A stretch of 64,000 nt of DNA, taken from assembly GCA_022841465.1 (NCBI GenBank), contig JALHRL010000001.1, positions 186,001 through 250,000 on the forward strand, in the 5' to 3' direction. This DNA is from Bacteroidia bacterium (GTDB taxonomy: Bacteria > Bacteroidota > Bacteroidia > B-17B0 > Aurantibacillaceae). Of this stretch, positions 34,483 to 43,848 are shown piece after piece. Positions within the stretch are counted from its first letter, which is position 1; each line of letters opens with the position of its first letter. The notes below the pieces were generated by a model. That model worked only from the letters and a program-made list of their open reading frames with translations, had not been told where the DNA came from and searched no databases. Made by a program: the position numbers and the translations under genes.

Positions 34483-35343
34483 ATGAAAAAACTAAGTGTA
34501 ATATTCGGGCTATTTGTTATCGTTATTGTATTAGCAAGTTGGACTATTTTAAATACCAATAGTTCGCCATGCGATGCTCCTTTGGTTGGCGGACATACTG
34601 GCGCACCGGGAGAAACCAGTTGTTCGGGCTGCCATGCAGGAACGGATAATAGTGGGACAGCTAACATAACATTTAGCATTGCAGGAGGTGTAACTCAATA
34701 CACTCCCGGTCAAGTGTATTCTGTAACAGTTTCAATAACCCAAACTGGAATAGATAAAATGGGGTTTTCCTGTTTAGCATTAAAAAACTCTAACAATACA
34801 ACGATAGGTAACTTTCAATTAACCGATGCTATAAGAACTAGAACATACGTAGATGGAGCAAGAAATTATGTAAGCCATAAACCTTGTGCCGCAGATGTAA
34901 TTTCATCAGGTTTTAATGAATGGACGTTTAACTGGCAAGCTCCATTAACTAATGAGGGAAATATCACTCTTTATTTGGGTGCGCTTACAACTAATCATAA
35001 TCATGCTACAACAGGAGATTTTCCATACACACGTTCGCTTGTTCTTATACCTGCCTCTGCTACTGGAATAAATGAAACAACTTATGAGAGCCAATTCATT
35101 AAAGTATTTCCTAATCCTACGCACGATAAGTTTGAAATTAAAGTAGAATCAGGCAACGAAATCAATGAAATTAAGATAATGGATTTACATGGTAAAGTTG
35201 TTAAAACATTAAACGTTACTGATAATTCTGAAAAAACTAATTATCACTACTCAGCTAAACAGCTTGGATTAAATGCTGGTGTATATTTCATTAAACTGAG
35301 TAGCGCAAATAATCAATTATATAAAAAAATAATTATTCAATAA
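34483..35343 (+). CDS. Secreted choice-of-anchor V protein with CxxCH motif and T9SS tail
   Basis: 286 residues: signal/TM, then a Cys-rich start with CSGCH (haem c binding motif) preceded by GGHTGAPGETSCSG, a beta-sandwich like the Reeler/anchor V domain (NITFSIAGGVTQYTPGQVYS), and a type A T9SS tail (KVFPNPTHDKFEIKVES). A surface monohaem protein is likely. It would be a partner of the peroxidases or oxidases. Confidence 0.75.
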   Translation: MKKLSVIFGLFVIVIVLASWTILNTNSSPCDAPLVGGHTGAPGETSCSGCHAGTDNSGTANITFSIAGGVTQYTPGQVYSVTVSITQTGIDKMGFSCLALKNSNNTTIGNFQLTDAIRTRTYVDGARNYVSHKPCAADVISSGFNEWTFNWQAPLTNEGNITLYLGALTTNHNHATTGDFPYTRSLVLIPASATGINETTYESQFIKVFPNPTHDKFEIKVESGNEINEIKIMDLHGKVVKTLNVTDNSEKTNYHYSAKQLGLNAGVYFIKLSSANNQLYKKIIIQ

Positions 35344-35349
35344 CTTGAA

Positions 35350-36234
35350 ATGAAAACAGTAGCAATTATAATAGCATTTATTGGGTTTGTAGATTTGAAG
35401 GCTCAAATTCCAAACAACGGATTTGAGTTATGGACAATTATAAATGGCTATAATTCGCCTAACAGTTGGGGCAATTTAAACGCTACTACAAAATCTTATT
35501 CGGTTTATACCTGTGCCAAATTATCACCGGGAAATCCCGGAAGTAATTATTTAGCGGTTATATCACAAAGTATAACCGGCAAAGGGGTTGTACCGGGCAG
35601 AGTAGTTTCGGGAAAAATAGATACCGTAACTTATAAACCTATTTCAGGTTTTCCTTTTAGTTCACGTCCAGCCAATATATCTTATAATATGCAATATATG
35701 GTTACGCTACCAAGTGATACCGCATACGTTTCAGTAACATTAACAAAATGGAACAGTATGTTAATGAAACGAGATACAGTAGCTTTTGGAAAAAGCATTT
35801 TTAATGCGATGGCTCATACATGGTTTACTAATTATACTTACTTAAATTATAAGAGTGGAGAAAATCCCGATTCAGCTTGTATAGTTATTTCAGCTAGTAG
35901 TAATAATCCTTTACACAATAGTTTTATGTATATAGACAACTTGCAATTTGTAGGAAATGTTATTGGAGTTAATGAATACGAAGTTTTAAAATCAGAACTG
36001 AGTTTATACCCCAACCCAACAAACGATAAATTTTATTTTAGTACTAAATCAGTAAGCACACAAATGGAATACTTTGAACTTAGAATTATTGACACTAAAG
36101 GTCTTTTACGCTACAAAGCCGATAAAGTAAATGGTACAGATGCTATAAACGTATCAAATTTAGACAAGGGTATATACTTTATTGAATTAAGAGACGAAAA
36201 AACAATTTACAGAAATAAAATAATAATAAACTAA
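35350..36234 (+). CDS. T9SS-sorted surface protein (PCMD-like)
   Basis: 294 residues: short signal peptide, a beta-rich body beginning IPNNGFELWTIINGYNSPNS, typical of PCMD-like carbohydrate- or metal-associated surface proteins, and a type A sorting tail (LYPNPTNDKFYFSTKS ... YFIELRDEKT). Function unknown. Seven bases after the gene before. Confidence 0.65.
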   Translation: MKTVAIIIAFIGFVDLKAQIPNNGFELWTIINGYNSPNSWGNLNATTKSYSVYTCAKLSPGNPGSNYLAVISQSITGKGVVPGRVVSGKIDTVTYKPISGFPFSSRPANISYNMQYMVTLPSDTAYVSVTLTKWNSMLMKRDTVAFGKSIFNAMAHTWFTNYTYLNYKSGENPDSACIVISASSNNPLHNSFMYIDNLQFVGNVIGVNEYEVLKSELSLYPNPTNDKFYFSTKSVSTQMEYFELRIIDTKGLLRYKADKVNGTDAINVSNLDKGIYFIELRDEKTIYRNKIIIN

Positions 36235-36235
36235 T

Positions 36236-36550
36236 ATGAAAACAAAATCAATCGTAGTTGCTACGGCAACATTAGCAGTATTAACTTTAAGTAGCTGCAT
36301 GAAAAAACCAATGGCTTGCGTAGATAGTGAGTCGAAATCAGGAACACAAGGACAAGCCATTTCATTTGATGCTGGTTGCTCGATGGATGCACATCACATT
36401 GAATGGGATTTTGGTGATGGGGCAATGGGGTCAGGTTCAAGCGTAACTCATGCTTATAACTCAAAAGGAACGTTTACTGCCAAAGTAAAAGCAATGGATA
36501 AAAAAATGAAAAAAGAAGATAGTAAATCTATTACAGTTACAGTAAATTAA
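36236..36550 (+). CDS. PKD-domain lipoprotein
   Basis: 104 residues: lipobox LTLSSCMKK and one PKD domain (GQAISFDAGCSMDAHHIEWD, FGDGAMGSGSSVTHAYNSKG). Contains two Cys and a Met-rich end. A small periplasmic or surface domain in the copper cluster; role unknown. Confidence 0.7.
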   Translation: MKTKSIVVATATLAVLTLSSCMKKPMACVDSESKSGTQGQAISFDAGCSMDAHHIEWDFGDGAMGSGSSVTHAYNSKGTFTAKVKAMDKKMKKEDSKSITVTVN

Positions 36551-36557
36551 ATCAAAA

Positions 36558-36583
36558 ACAGGGAAGGTGTAAATCTTCCCTGT
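36558..36583 (+). other. Intergenic stem-loop before the first multicopper oxidase
   Basis: CAGGGAAG pairs with CTTCCCTG around an eight-base loop. No T-run follows, so it is more likely an mRNA stabiliser or attenuator than a terminator. Confidence 0.5.
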
Positions 36584-36598
36584 AAATAAATTATAATA

Positions 36599-38092
36599 AT
36601 GGACAGAAAAAAATTTATACAACTTTCAAGTAGCGCAACCTTATTTACACTTTTTGGAGGCGTGAGTTGGCTTTTAGAAGGCTGTAAAAAAACAGCTATG
36701 AATATGGCTAAATCTATTTCTGTTAATAGTGGAAATTTTGATAATCCTTTACGCTTACTTCCCGTTTTAAATGGCGCATCGCCAATAAATTTTACTGCAA
36801 AACAAAATCAAACAACAATTATTAAGGGTAAAATATCTAACGCTTTAGGTTTTGCCAACGATATTCTAGCCCCAGTTATCAAAGTAAATAATGGGCAAAC
36901 GGTTTCTATTAATGTAACAAATCAGCTAGAAGAAAAAACTAACATTCATTGGCACGGTTTAATCATTCCTGAAAATATGGACGGGCATCCTCAATATACC
37001 ATTAATCAGGGTTCTTCATTTAATTATCAGTTTACAATTAATCAAAAGGCAGGTACAAATTGGTTTCACCCACACCCACATTTAACAACGGGTAAACAAG
37101 TAAATAAAGGTTTGGCTGGTATGTTTATTATTAATGATACCGAAGAGGCTGCTTTAAATTTACCATCAGGCGAATTTGAATTGCCATTAATTATTCAAGA
37201 CAGACGCATTTACTCTGATGGAAGTATAAATTATTCTCCCGAAGCAGAGGATGTAATGAGTGGTTATTTTGGGCAATACGTTTGTGTTAATGGTTCGTGG
37301 TCTGCTTACCATAATATTAAAACAAAAATTTATAGGCTTAGACTTTTGAATGGGTCTAATGCAAGGGTATATAATTTATCATTTAGCAATAACTTAGATT
37401 TTAATATCATTGGTTCAGATGGTGGTTTATTATCAGCTACACAAACTACAAATAGTTTATTGTTATCGCCCGGCGAAAGAGCAGATGTGTTAGTAGATTT
37501 TAGTGCTGTAACAGTAGGAACAGAAATTTATTTACAAAGCAATTCATTTAATGGTGGAGATTCGCAAGGTTCAGAATCATTTAAAATACTAAAGTTTAAA
37601 GTAACCGAACAAATTACCGAAACATTTACTATTCCAACCTCATTAGCAGTATTCAATCCAATCCCTTCATCACAAGCTATTAAAACACGTTCGTTTGACA
37701 TTGCCAATAATCATTCGGGTGGACATGGAGGAATGAACATGGGCAGTTCCTCATCTATACATAAAATTGGCGGTAAGAGTTTTGACATGGATAGAATAGA
37801 TGAAACCGTAACGGCTGGTACTACCGAAATTTGGGAGTTTGATAATTCTGCTGGAGCAGACTTACACCCTATGCACTTGCACGGTGTTCATTTTCAAGTA
37901 TTATCTCGTGTTGGAGGTAGAGGAATTATTTTACCACACGAAACTGGCTGGAAAGATACAGTATTATGTATGCCGAACGAGAAAGTAAAAATCATAATGA
38001 CCTTTCCAAACAATTTAGGAAAATTTGCTTTTCATTGTCATAATTTGGAACATGAAGATAGCGGCATGATGTTGAACTATAAAATTATATAA
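36599..38092 (+). CDS. Multicopper oxidase, periplasmic (CueO/CopA-like)
   Basis: 497 residues with an N-terminal signal ending in EGCKK (lipoprotein-like). Copper motifs: HWHGLIIP, WFHPHPH, HPMHLHGVHF and HCHNLEHEDSGMM, i.e. type 1, 2 and 3 ligands all present, including the axial Met. Oxidises Cu(I) or other substrates with oxygen. A Gly/Met/His stretch (NHSGGHGGMNMGSS) near residue 375 may help copper entry. Located after a PKD lipoprotein and before a small barrel protein. Confidence 0.9.
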   Translation: MDRKKFIQLSSSATLFTLFGGVSWLLEGCKKTAMNMAKSISVNSGNFDNPLRLLPVLNGASPINFTAKQNQTTIIKGKISNALGFANDILAPVIKVNNGQTVSINVTNQLEEKTNIHWHGLIIPENMDGHPQYTINQGSSFNYQFTINQKAGTNWFHPHPHLTTGKQVNKGLAGMFIINDTEEAALNLPSGEFELPLIIQDRRIYSDGSINYSPEAEDVMSGYFGQYVCVNGSWSAYHNIKTKIYRLRLLNGSNARVYNLSFSNNLDFNIIGSDGGLLSATQTTNSLLLSPGERADVLVDFSAVTVGTEIYLQSNSFNGGDSQGSESFKILKFKVTEQITETFTIPTSLAVFNPIPSSQAIKTRSFDIANNHSGGHGGMNMGSSSSIHKIGGKSFDMDRIDETVTAGTTEIWEFDNSAGADLHPMHLHGVHFQVLSRVGGRGIILPHETGWKDTVLCMPNEKVKIIMTFPNNLGKFAFHCHNLEHEDSGMMLNYKII

Positions 38093-38094
38093 TT

Positions 38095-38757
38095 ATGAAA
38101 AGCATTTTTTTAATACTCACAATAGCTTTTATAGCACAAGCAACTTCAGCACAATCCAAATTTAAAGCTGGAGTAAATTACAACATTGGTACTTCTACTT
38201 ATTATGGAAGTAAGATGAATAATATTCATGGTGCTGGACATGAAATGCCTGTTTACGCTGTGAAAATAAGTAATGGCATGGGCGTAAAGTTTTTATATAA
38301 CATTAATGACAAATTTGCGCTAACCTTAAATACTGCTTACCAACAGCGTGGGGCAATATTTGATAAAGGAATGTACGCTTACACCCCAGCGTATGAGTTT
38401 AATTACTTAGATGTGATGCTTGGCATTGCTTACCAAACCAAAGAGGTAATTAAAAAAAGCAAACTGTGTTTTAATATTTCGGGTGGATATAATAGGCTAC
38501 TAAATTCTCAACGTGTAAATAATTACGAATCGTATAACTTGGTTAATGATGCAATTGCAAATGATTTTAGCGCATTAGCAAATGTTGGTTTAAATATACC
38601 GAGAGTAGAAAAAGACGTTATACAACTATCGCTCTTTGCTAATGCAGGCTTTAAAACGGTATTTGGCGGTGTATTAGCAGACAATGGGCAAGTTGGAAAA
38701 AATTTAGTAATTGGATTACAAGTAGGTTATTTGTTTGGGTTTACTAAAAAAGAATAA
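38095..38757 (+). CDS. Outer membrane beta-barrel protein of the copper cluster
   Basis: 220 residues: signal peptide (IFLILTIAFIAQATSAQ) and a small barrel (FALTLNTAYQQRGAIF, LVIGLQVGYLFGFTKK end). No specific family. Starts two bases after the oxidase stop. Confidence 0.7.
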   Translation: MKSIFLILTIAFIAQATSAQSKFKAGVNYNIGTSTYYGSKMNNIHGAGHEMPVYAVKISNGMGVKFLYNINDKFALTLNTAYQQRGAIFDKGMYAYTPAYEFNYLDVMLGIAYQTKEVIKKSKLCFNISGGYNRLLNSQRVNNYESYNLVNDAIANDFSALANVGLNIPRVEKDVIQLSLFANAGFKTVFGGVLADNGQVGKNLVIGLQVGYLFGFTKKE

Positions 38758-38763
38758 AAAATA

Positions 38764-38846
38764 ATAGTGTAGTGAATCTGCTTTTGGTTTTAATGCGATT
38801 ATTCATAGCTGATTTTTACAAAAGTGGGTTCCTACACTATTTTTAA
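38764..38846 (+). terminator. Terminator-like long stem-loop after the barrel gene
   Basis: ATAGTGTAG at 38764-38772 pairs with CTACACTAT at 38832-38840, followed by TTTTAATTT. The 59-base loop is large; it may contain a regulatory structure. Confidence 0.55.
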
Positions 38847-38883
38847 TTTAAGAACATGAACATTATTAATATTAAAAGCAATC

Positions 38884-39459
38884 TTGAATAAATTAAAAAT
38901 ATTATACATTAAAAATATGGTCTGTAACCGTTGCATTATGGTCGTTGAGCAATTATTCGATAAAAACGGTTATAAACCAGTTAGTGTTTCTTTGGGCGAG
39001 GTACATTTGGTTAAAAGTCCTAGTGAAGAAGTAATTAGTGCTATTAAGAATGAACTTATTAGTTATGGGTTTAGCTTAATTGACGATAAAAAATCTTTAC
39101 TAATTAGTGGCATTAAGGCTGAAGTAATAAAATGGATTCAGGAGTACAATTTTAATAATACACCGCTTAAATTTTCGGTTTTTATAGAAAACAAATTAGG
39201 GAAAGATTATACTTATTTAAGTAATCTTTTTTCTGATGTTGAAGGGCAAACCTTAGAACAGTATTTGATTTTGCAGAGAATTGAAAAAGTTAAGGAATTA
39301 TTAGTGTATGACGAATTAAGTTTGAATGAAATAGCTATTAAAACAGGTTTTAGTAGTGGGGCACATTTAAGTACTCAATTTAAAAAAGTAACTGGATTAA
39401 CGCCATCACATTTTAAAAATATTAAAGAAAATAAAAGGCTGCCAATTGATGACCTGTGA
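38884..39459 (+). CDS. AraC-type regulator with HMA-like N-domain (CxxC intact)
   Basis: 191 residues starting at TTG; alignment with the regulator at 33584 (LYIKNM) supports it over the internal ATG. The N-domain has MVCNRCIMVV, a copper-binding type CxxC. AraC HTH at ~95-190 (LSLNEIAIKTGFSSGAHLST). Probably the copper-sensing activator of the cluster. Confidence 0.75.
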   Translation: MNKLKILYIKNMVCNRCIMVVEQLFDKNGYKPVSVSLGEVHLVKSPSEEVISAIKNELISYGFSLIDDKKSLLISGIKAEVIKWIQEYNFNNTPLKFSVFIENKLGKDYTYLSNLFSDVEGQTLEQYLILQRIEKVKELLVYDELSLNEIAIKTGFSSGAHLSTQFKKVTGLTPSHFKNIKENKRLPIDDL

Positions 39460-39547
39460 ATTATATAAACGGAATGAGTTATCCTATAACATTTTTGGAA
39501 TAGTTGAAAATACCTTTGTGTCAGTATTAACCATTAAACTATTTAAA

Positions 39548-40270
39548 ATGACACACGAATATAAAATAACAGGAATGACTTGTAGTAGCTGCGAAGCTAA
39601 AGTAAAGAACGCTCTACTCTTATTGCCCGATATAACTAATGTATTGGTATCAAAAGAAAGCAATACAGGAACAATAACTATGGATAAGCATATTTCATTA
39701 CATAACCTGCAAATAGCTTTAGGTGGAGATAATAGTAAGTATAGAATATCTGCTATGGAACATAATGAGACGTTGGAACAAACTAAAAGTTGGATTGAAA
39801 CCTATAAACCAATTTTAATCATTTTCAGTTTTATTATAGGCATCACTTTATTAATTCAAAGTTCCAACGTGGTTTTTAGTTGGATGCAATGGATGAGGCA
39901 TTTTATGGCAGGATTCTTTCTAATCTTTTCATTTTTTAAATTTTTAAACCTCAATGGCTTTGCAGAAAGCTATTCGATGTATGATATTGTGGCAAAAAAA
40001 TGGAAAGGCTACGGATATGTATATGCTTTTATTGAGTTAGGATTGGGGATTGCATATCTAACAGACATTAATCCTTTAATAACAAATTTAGTTACATCAA
40101 TCGTAATGAGTGTTAGTATTATTGGAGTATTACAAAGTGTATTAAACAAGAAAAAAATAAAATGTGCTTGTTTAGGAGCTGTATTTAATTTGCCAATGAG
40201 TACGATAACAATTATTGAAGATGCTTTAATGATAGCAATGAGTTTGATTATGTTAATTAATATGTTTTAA
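39548..40270 (+). CDS. HMA domain fused to MauE-like four-span membrane protein
   Basis: 240 residues from the ATG at 39548; a longer frame from 39446 overlaps the regulator and is rejected. Residues 1-70: HMA domain with GMTCSSCEAKV. Then four to five membrane spans (ILIIFSFIIGITLLIQ, FMAGFFLIFSFFKFLNL) of MauE/DoxX type with CACLG in a loop. Likely passes electrons or copper to periplasmic partners. The MauE-type helper fits the MauG-type peroxidases here. Confidence 0.75.
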   Translation: MTHEYKITGMTCSSCEAKVKNALLLLPDITNVLVSKESNTGTITMDKHISLHNLQIALGGDNSKYRISAMEHNETLEQTKSWIETYKPILIIFSFIIGITLLIQSSNVVFSWMQWMRHFMAGFFLIFSFFKFLNLNGFAESYSMYDIVAKKWKGYGYVYAFIELGLGIAYLTDINPLITNLVTSIVMSVSIIGVLQSVLNKKKIKCACLGAVFNLPMSTITIIEDALMIAMSLIMLINMF

Positions 40271-40280
40271 GAAATAAAAT

Positions 40281-40652
40281 ATGAGAGTTGTAGTATTAAT
40301 AATTTTTTTATTTATGGTTAAAGTTACCCATGCTCAAACCAATTCAATCGAGGGTAATTGGCTCACATCGGATGGGGGACGAAAAATAGCTGTTTATAAA
40401 AAAGATGATAAATATTTCGGTAAAATAGTTTGGGTTAAAGACCAAAATAAAAGCAATGAAGTTGGAAAAGTTGTAATTACAAACCTTGAAGTTGATGGAG
40501 ATGAATATGAGAACGGCACTTTTATTATGCCTTCTGATAAACATAGTGCAAGTTGTTCTGCGAAAATAAAATCAGGCAACGTTTTACGAGTTAGTATATA
40601 TCATGGATTAAAAATATTTGGACATGATTTATATTTATCAAAAGTAAATTAA
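40281..40652 (+). CDS. DUF2147 secreted protein
   Basis: 123 residues: signal peptide, then the DUF2147 beta domain (IEGNWLTSDGGRKIAVYKKD, YFGKIVWVKDQ). Usual family length. Role unknown. Two bases before the methyltransferase. Confidence 0.8.
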   Translation: MRVVVLIIFLFMVKVTHAQTNSIEGNWLTSDGGRKIAVYKKDDKYFGKIVWVKDQNKSNEVGKVVITNLEVDGDEYENGTFIMPSDKHSASCSAKIKSGNVLRVSIYHGLKIFGHDLYLSKVN

Positions 40653-40653
40653 T

Positions 40654-41307
40654 ATGGAAAAAACAAATTATATACCGGCTTTAAGATTCAATTGGCTAAC
40701 AAAACTATACAATCCGCTTATTGCATTTACAATGCCTGAGTTGAAGTTTAAATCAGCACTTATTGAACAAGCTAATATTTTACCTCATCATCATGTTCTC
40801 GATTTTGGGGTAGGTACTGCTACTCTTTCACTACTTGTAAGAAAAACTCAGCCCGAATGTGCAATTGATGGAGTAGATGTAGATGAAAAAATAGTAAAAA
40901 TAGCGAAAGAGAAAGTTGAAAAAGAAAAGGCACAAATTATGATAACTAAGTATGATGGTATTGTGTTGCCGTATGCAGACAATTCATTTGATAGAGTTAT
41001 TACAAGCCTCGTATTTCATCATTTAGATAAAGACCAAAAACTTAATTCTTTAAAGGAGATTAAAAGGGTGTTAAAGCCAAATGGAGAGCTTCATATAGCG
41101 GATTGGGGCAAGGCAGCAAACCCAATCATGCGTGGATTATTTTATCTCGTGCAATTATTGGATGGCTTTAAAACCACAACTGATAACGTGAAAGGATTTT
41201 TGCCAAGCTATATAGACACAACAGGTTTTTCTAACATAGCAAATACAACAAATTATTCAACCATTTTTGGAACATTATCACTTTACAAATCAATTGTTAA
41301 AAAGTAA
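40654..41307 (+). CDS. Class I SAM methyltransferase (UbiE/COQ5-like)
   Basis: 217 residues with motif I VLDFGVGTATLSLLV, motif II DGVDVDEKIVKIAK, post I LPYADNSFDRVITSLVFHHL, and LKEIKRVLKPNGELHIADWG. Substrate unknown; its presence in metal islands with HMA proteins suggests detoxification of metalloid or thiol compounds. Overlaps the next small gene. Confidence 0.82.
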   Translation: MEKTNYIPALRFNWLTKLYNPLIAFTMPELKFKSALIEQANILPHHHVLDFGVGTATLSLLVRKTQPECAIDGVDVDEKIVKIAKEKVEKEKAQIMITKYDGIVLPYADNSFDRVITSLVFHHLDKDQKLNSLKEIKRVLKPNGELHIADWGKAANPIMRGLFYLVQLLDGFKTTTDNVKGFLPSYIDTTGFSNIANTTNYSTIFGTLSLYKSIVKK

Positions 41308-41638
41308 AGTACATATTGTAGATATTAGCTCTTTGGCTTTGCACGAACTTGATTTGTTAGTAGAATGTTGTTTACGTGCTGATTCCTATTTTATTAAAGC
41401 TAATGATGACTTATCTGCTACTCTAATGCGAGACTGTGCGGACATCACAGTACTTTTAATAGTATTGATGAAACGAAAATCAACAGTTGAAGTCCTGTAT
41501 TTGAATTTCTGTATAGAAGTATGGCAGAAATGCAGAAAAACACTTTCCGATTATAAAAATCATTCTGAATTAGAAATTAACTACGAATGCTTCAATTCAT
41601 GTATTGCAAATTTCAGAAAATACTCATTAATAGAATAG
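41267..41638 (+). CDS. Cys-rich four-helix-bundle protein (Csp-like)
   Basis: Up to 123 residues from a TTG at 41267 (start uncertain because the first 41 bases overlap the methyltransferase). Helical with regularly spaced Cys: ECCLRADSYF, LMRDCADITVLL, NFCIEVWQKCRK, ECFNSCIANF. This resembles copper-storage proteins (Csp), which hold many Cu(I) ions inside a four-helix bundle, but it has fewer Cys than Methylosinus Csp1. Confidence 0.6.
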   Translation: MEHYHFTNQLLKSKVHIVDISSLALHELDLLVECCLRADSYFIKANDDLSATLMRDCADITVLLIVLMKRKSTVEVLYLNFCIEVWQKCRKTLSDYKNHSELEINYECFNSCIANFRKYSLIE

Positions 41639-41670
41639 AAAATAATAAATCAATAAAACAAACAATTAAA

Positions 41671-42507
41671 ATGAAAAAAATGAAAAAAACAGGATTAACT
41701 TTTATGGCATTATTATTATCATTTATAATTAGCCATGCACAAATTAAAAACGCTAAAACTGATACGCTTAAAGTGTCAGGTAATTGTGATATGTGTAAAA
41801 ACACAATAGAAAAATCAGGTAACAAAAAGAAAACTTCTAAAGTAGTATGGAATACAGATACCAAATTAGCTATTGTTACTTACGATACTAAAAAGACAAA
41901 CACGGATGCAATATTAAAGCGCATCGCTTTATCAGGATATGATAACGAAAAATACCTTGCCCCTGATAACGTCTACGCAAGTTTACATGGATGCTGTAAA
42001 TACGAAAGAAAACAAAGTAAAACAGTAAAAAGTGAAGCTAAAAATCAAACAGAAGTTAATGCAGGAACACAAGTAACAAATCAATTAGCAAAAGTATTTA
42101 GCAATTACTTTTCTTTAAAAGATGCGTTGGTTATTACGGATGGAAACTTGGCTTCGCAAAAAGCAAGTGAATTGGTAAAATCTATTAATGAAATTAAAAT
42201 GGATAAACTAACTACTGAAGAACATAACGTTTGGATGAAAGTAATGAAAGACTTGGTTTTTGATGTCGCACATATAAACGAAACAAAGGAAGCCAGTCAT
42301 CAAAGAGACCATTTTGTTACGCTTTCAAAAAATATTTATGAATTGATAAAAGTATCTAAGCAACCCGATACAATTTACTACCAACATTGCCCTATGTATA
42401 ACGATGGCAAAGGAGCAAATTGGTTGAGTAAAGAAAGTGCTATCAAAAATCCTTATTACGGTTCACAAATGTTAAGTTGTGGTAAAACAGTAGAGACAAT
42501 TAAATAA
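41671..42507 (+). CDS. HMA domain plus DUF3347 secreted protein
   Basis: 278 residues from the ATG at 41671 (upstream in-frame ATG at 41587 rejected). Signal peptide, HMA domain with SGNCDMCKNTIE, then LHGCCKYERKQ, then a DUF3347 domain (~residue 140 on: VFSNYFSLKDALVITDG ... YYQHCPMYNDGKGANWLSKE). DUF3347 regions with HCPM and CGK are found in CusB-type and copper-binding proteins. Binds Cu(I) in the periplasm. Confidence 0.8.
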   Translation: MKKMKKTGLTFMALLLSFIISHAQIKNAKTDTLKVSGNCDMCKNTIEKSGNKKKTSKVVWNTDTKLAIVTYDTKKTNTDAILKRIALSGYDNEKYLAPDNVYASLHGCCKYERKQSKTVKSEAKNQTEVNAGTQVTNQLAKVFSNYFSLKDALVITDGNLASQKASELVKSINEIKMDKLTTEEHNVWMKVMKDLVFDVAHINETKEASHQRDHFVTLSKNIYELIKVSKQPDTIYYQHCPMYNDGKGANWLSKESAIKNPYYGSQMLSCGKTVETIK

Positions 42508-42513
42508 AGTTGC

Positions 42514-43020
42514 ATGAAAAAATTAATGGTTCTAGTACTTGGTTTTGTATTAATTAATACTGCCAACGCACAGTTAAAAAAAGTTGATATTGTAGCAACA
42601 GGGCTTACTTGTTCTATGTGTAGTAATGCTATATACAAGCAACTTCAAGTAATAGATGGCGTAGATAAAGTGGAGATTGATTTGAATAAAAATTTGTTTA
42701 CTGTAATACTAAAAGCCGAACATAATTTAACGCCTCAAGATTTTAAGGATAGAGTAGAAAAGGCAGGATTCTTTATCGGCACAATGGTTCTCTACATTTC
42801 TTATTCAAACTTTGCTATTGAGGATGGTAAGCAAGAAAATAGCTACGTGTTTATTGATACTAATTCTCAAACTTTAAATGGAGTGAAACAATTTAGGGTA
42901 CTTGATAAAGGATATGTAACCGCAAAAGAATTTAAAAAGCTTTCTAAAAAGTATATTAAATATGCAACATATTCGGTTAATAATGAAAACGATTATCATA
43001 TAAAATTAGTTCAGGAATGA
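42514..43020 (+). CDS. Periplasmic HMA-domain protein
   Basis: 168 residues: signal peptide (KKLMVLVLGFVLINTANAQ), HMA domain with GLTCSMCSNAIYKQL, then an extra ~80-residue C-terminal region (YVFIDTNSQTLNGVKQFRVL). Six bases after the DUF3347 gene; its end overlaps the next start by 4 bases. Confidence 0.75.
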   Translation: MKKLMVLVLGFVLINTANAQLKKVDIVATGLTCSMCSNAIYKQLQVIDGVDKVEIDLNKNLFTVILKAEHNLTPQDFKDRVEKAGFFIGTMVLYISYSNFAIEDGKQENSYVFIDTNSQTLNGVKQFRVLDKGYVTAKEFKKLSKKYIKYATYSVNNENDYHIKLVQE

Positions 43021-43826
43021 AAAAGGGTATAATTATTTTAATACTCTTAATCCAGTTACAAACCAAAGCACAAGAACTTTTTGTAATGACCGAACCTGCT
43101 AGTAATATGCCAACGGGTTCAATAGGAGTTAGAACCATGAATAGTTTTATGTTTGGCAAAAACAACAAACTTAATTATCATTTAATGCCCGAAATAATGT
43201 GGGGCATTAATCAAAAATGGATGGTGCATTTACAAAGTTTTCAAAGTAATAGAGCTACGGGTGGGCTAAATTTAGAAGGAGGTAGTTTTTATGCTAAATA
43301 TAGATTTTACAGTAATGATGATATTCATAAACATTTTAGATTAGCTACCTATGGGCGTTTCAGTATAAATAGAGCGGATATTCACCAGGAAGAATTAGAA
43401 ACGATGGGTCATAATTCGGGAGGTGAATTGGGAATTGTTGCTACCCAGTTAGTGAGTAAGTTAGCTATTAGTGCTTCTATAAGTTATGAAAATGTAACAG
43501 ATAACACTTCTGCAAATAAATTTCCAAAATCACAGAGTAACGATGCAACTAATTATACTTTATCGTTCGGACGATTAATGTTTCCAAGAGTATATAAAAA
43601 CTTTAAACAAACGAACATTAATTTAATGGTTGAATTTTTAGGACAAACACTAAATCAAAATAGTAAATCAAATTTAGATATTGTTCCTTCAATTCAATTT
43701 ATAATCAGAAGTAGAGCAAGAATAGATTTAGCGTATCGAAAGGAATTGTATAGTAGTATGCTTCGTACTGCACCAAATGGCTTTCTTATAAAATTTGAAT
43801 ACACTTTTTTTAATGTAACTAAGTGA
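43017..43826 (+). CDS. Outer membrane barrel, copper-associated
   Basis: 269 residues: signal peptide, then a Met/aromatic barrel (MPEIMWGINQKWMVHLQSFQ, FYAKYRFYSNDDIHKHF, FLIKFEYTFF end). No family name. ATGA-coupled to the HMA gene, so the two act together, possibly as uptake or efflux outer-membrane part. Confidence 0.65.
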   Translation: MKKGIIILILLIQLQTKAQELFVMTEPASNMPTGSIGVRTMNSFMFGKNNKLNYHLMPEIMWGINQKWMVHLQSFQSNRATGGLNLEGGSFYAKYRFYSNDDIHKHFRLATYGRFSINRADIHQEELETMGHNSGGELGIVATQLVSKLAISASISYENVTDNTSANKFPKSQSNDATNYTLSFGRLMFPRVYKNFKQTNINLMVEFLGQTLNQNSKSNLDIVPSIQFIIRSRARIDLAYRKELYSSMLRTAPNGFLIKFEYTFFNVTK

Positions 43827-43848
43827 GTAAAATAGTAATTGTGATAAA

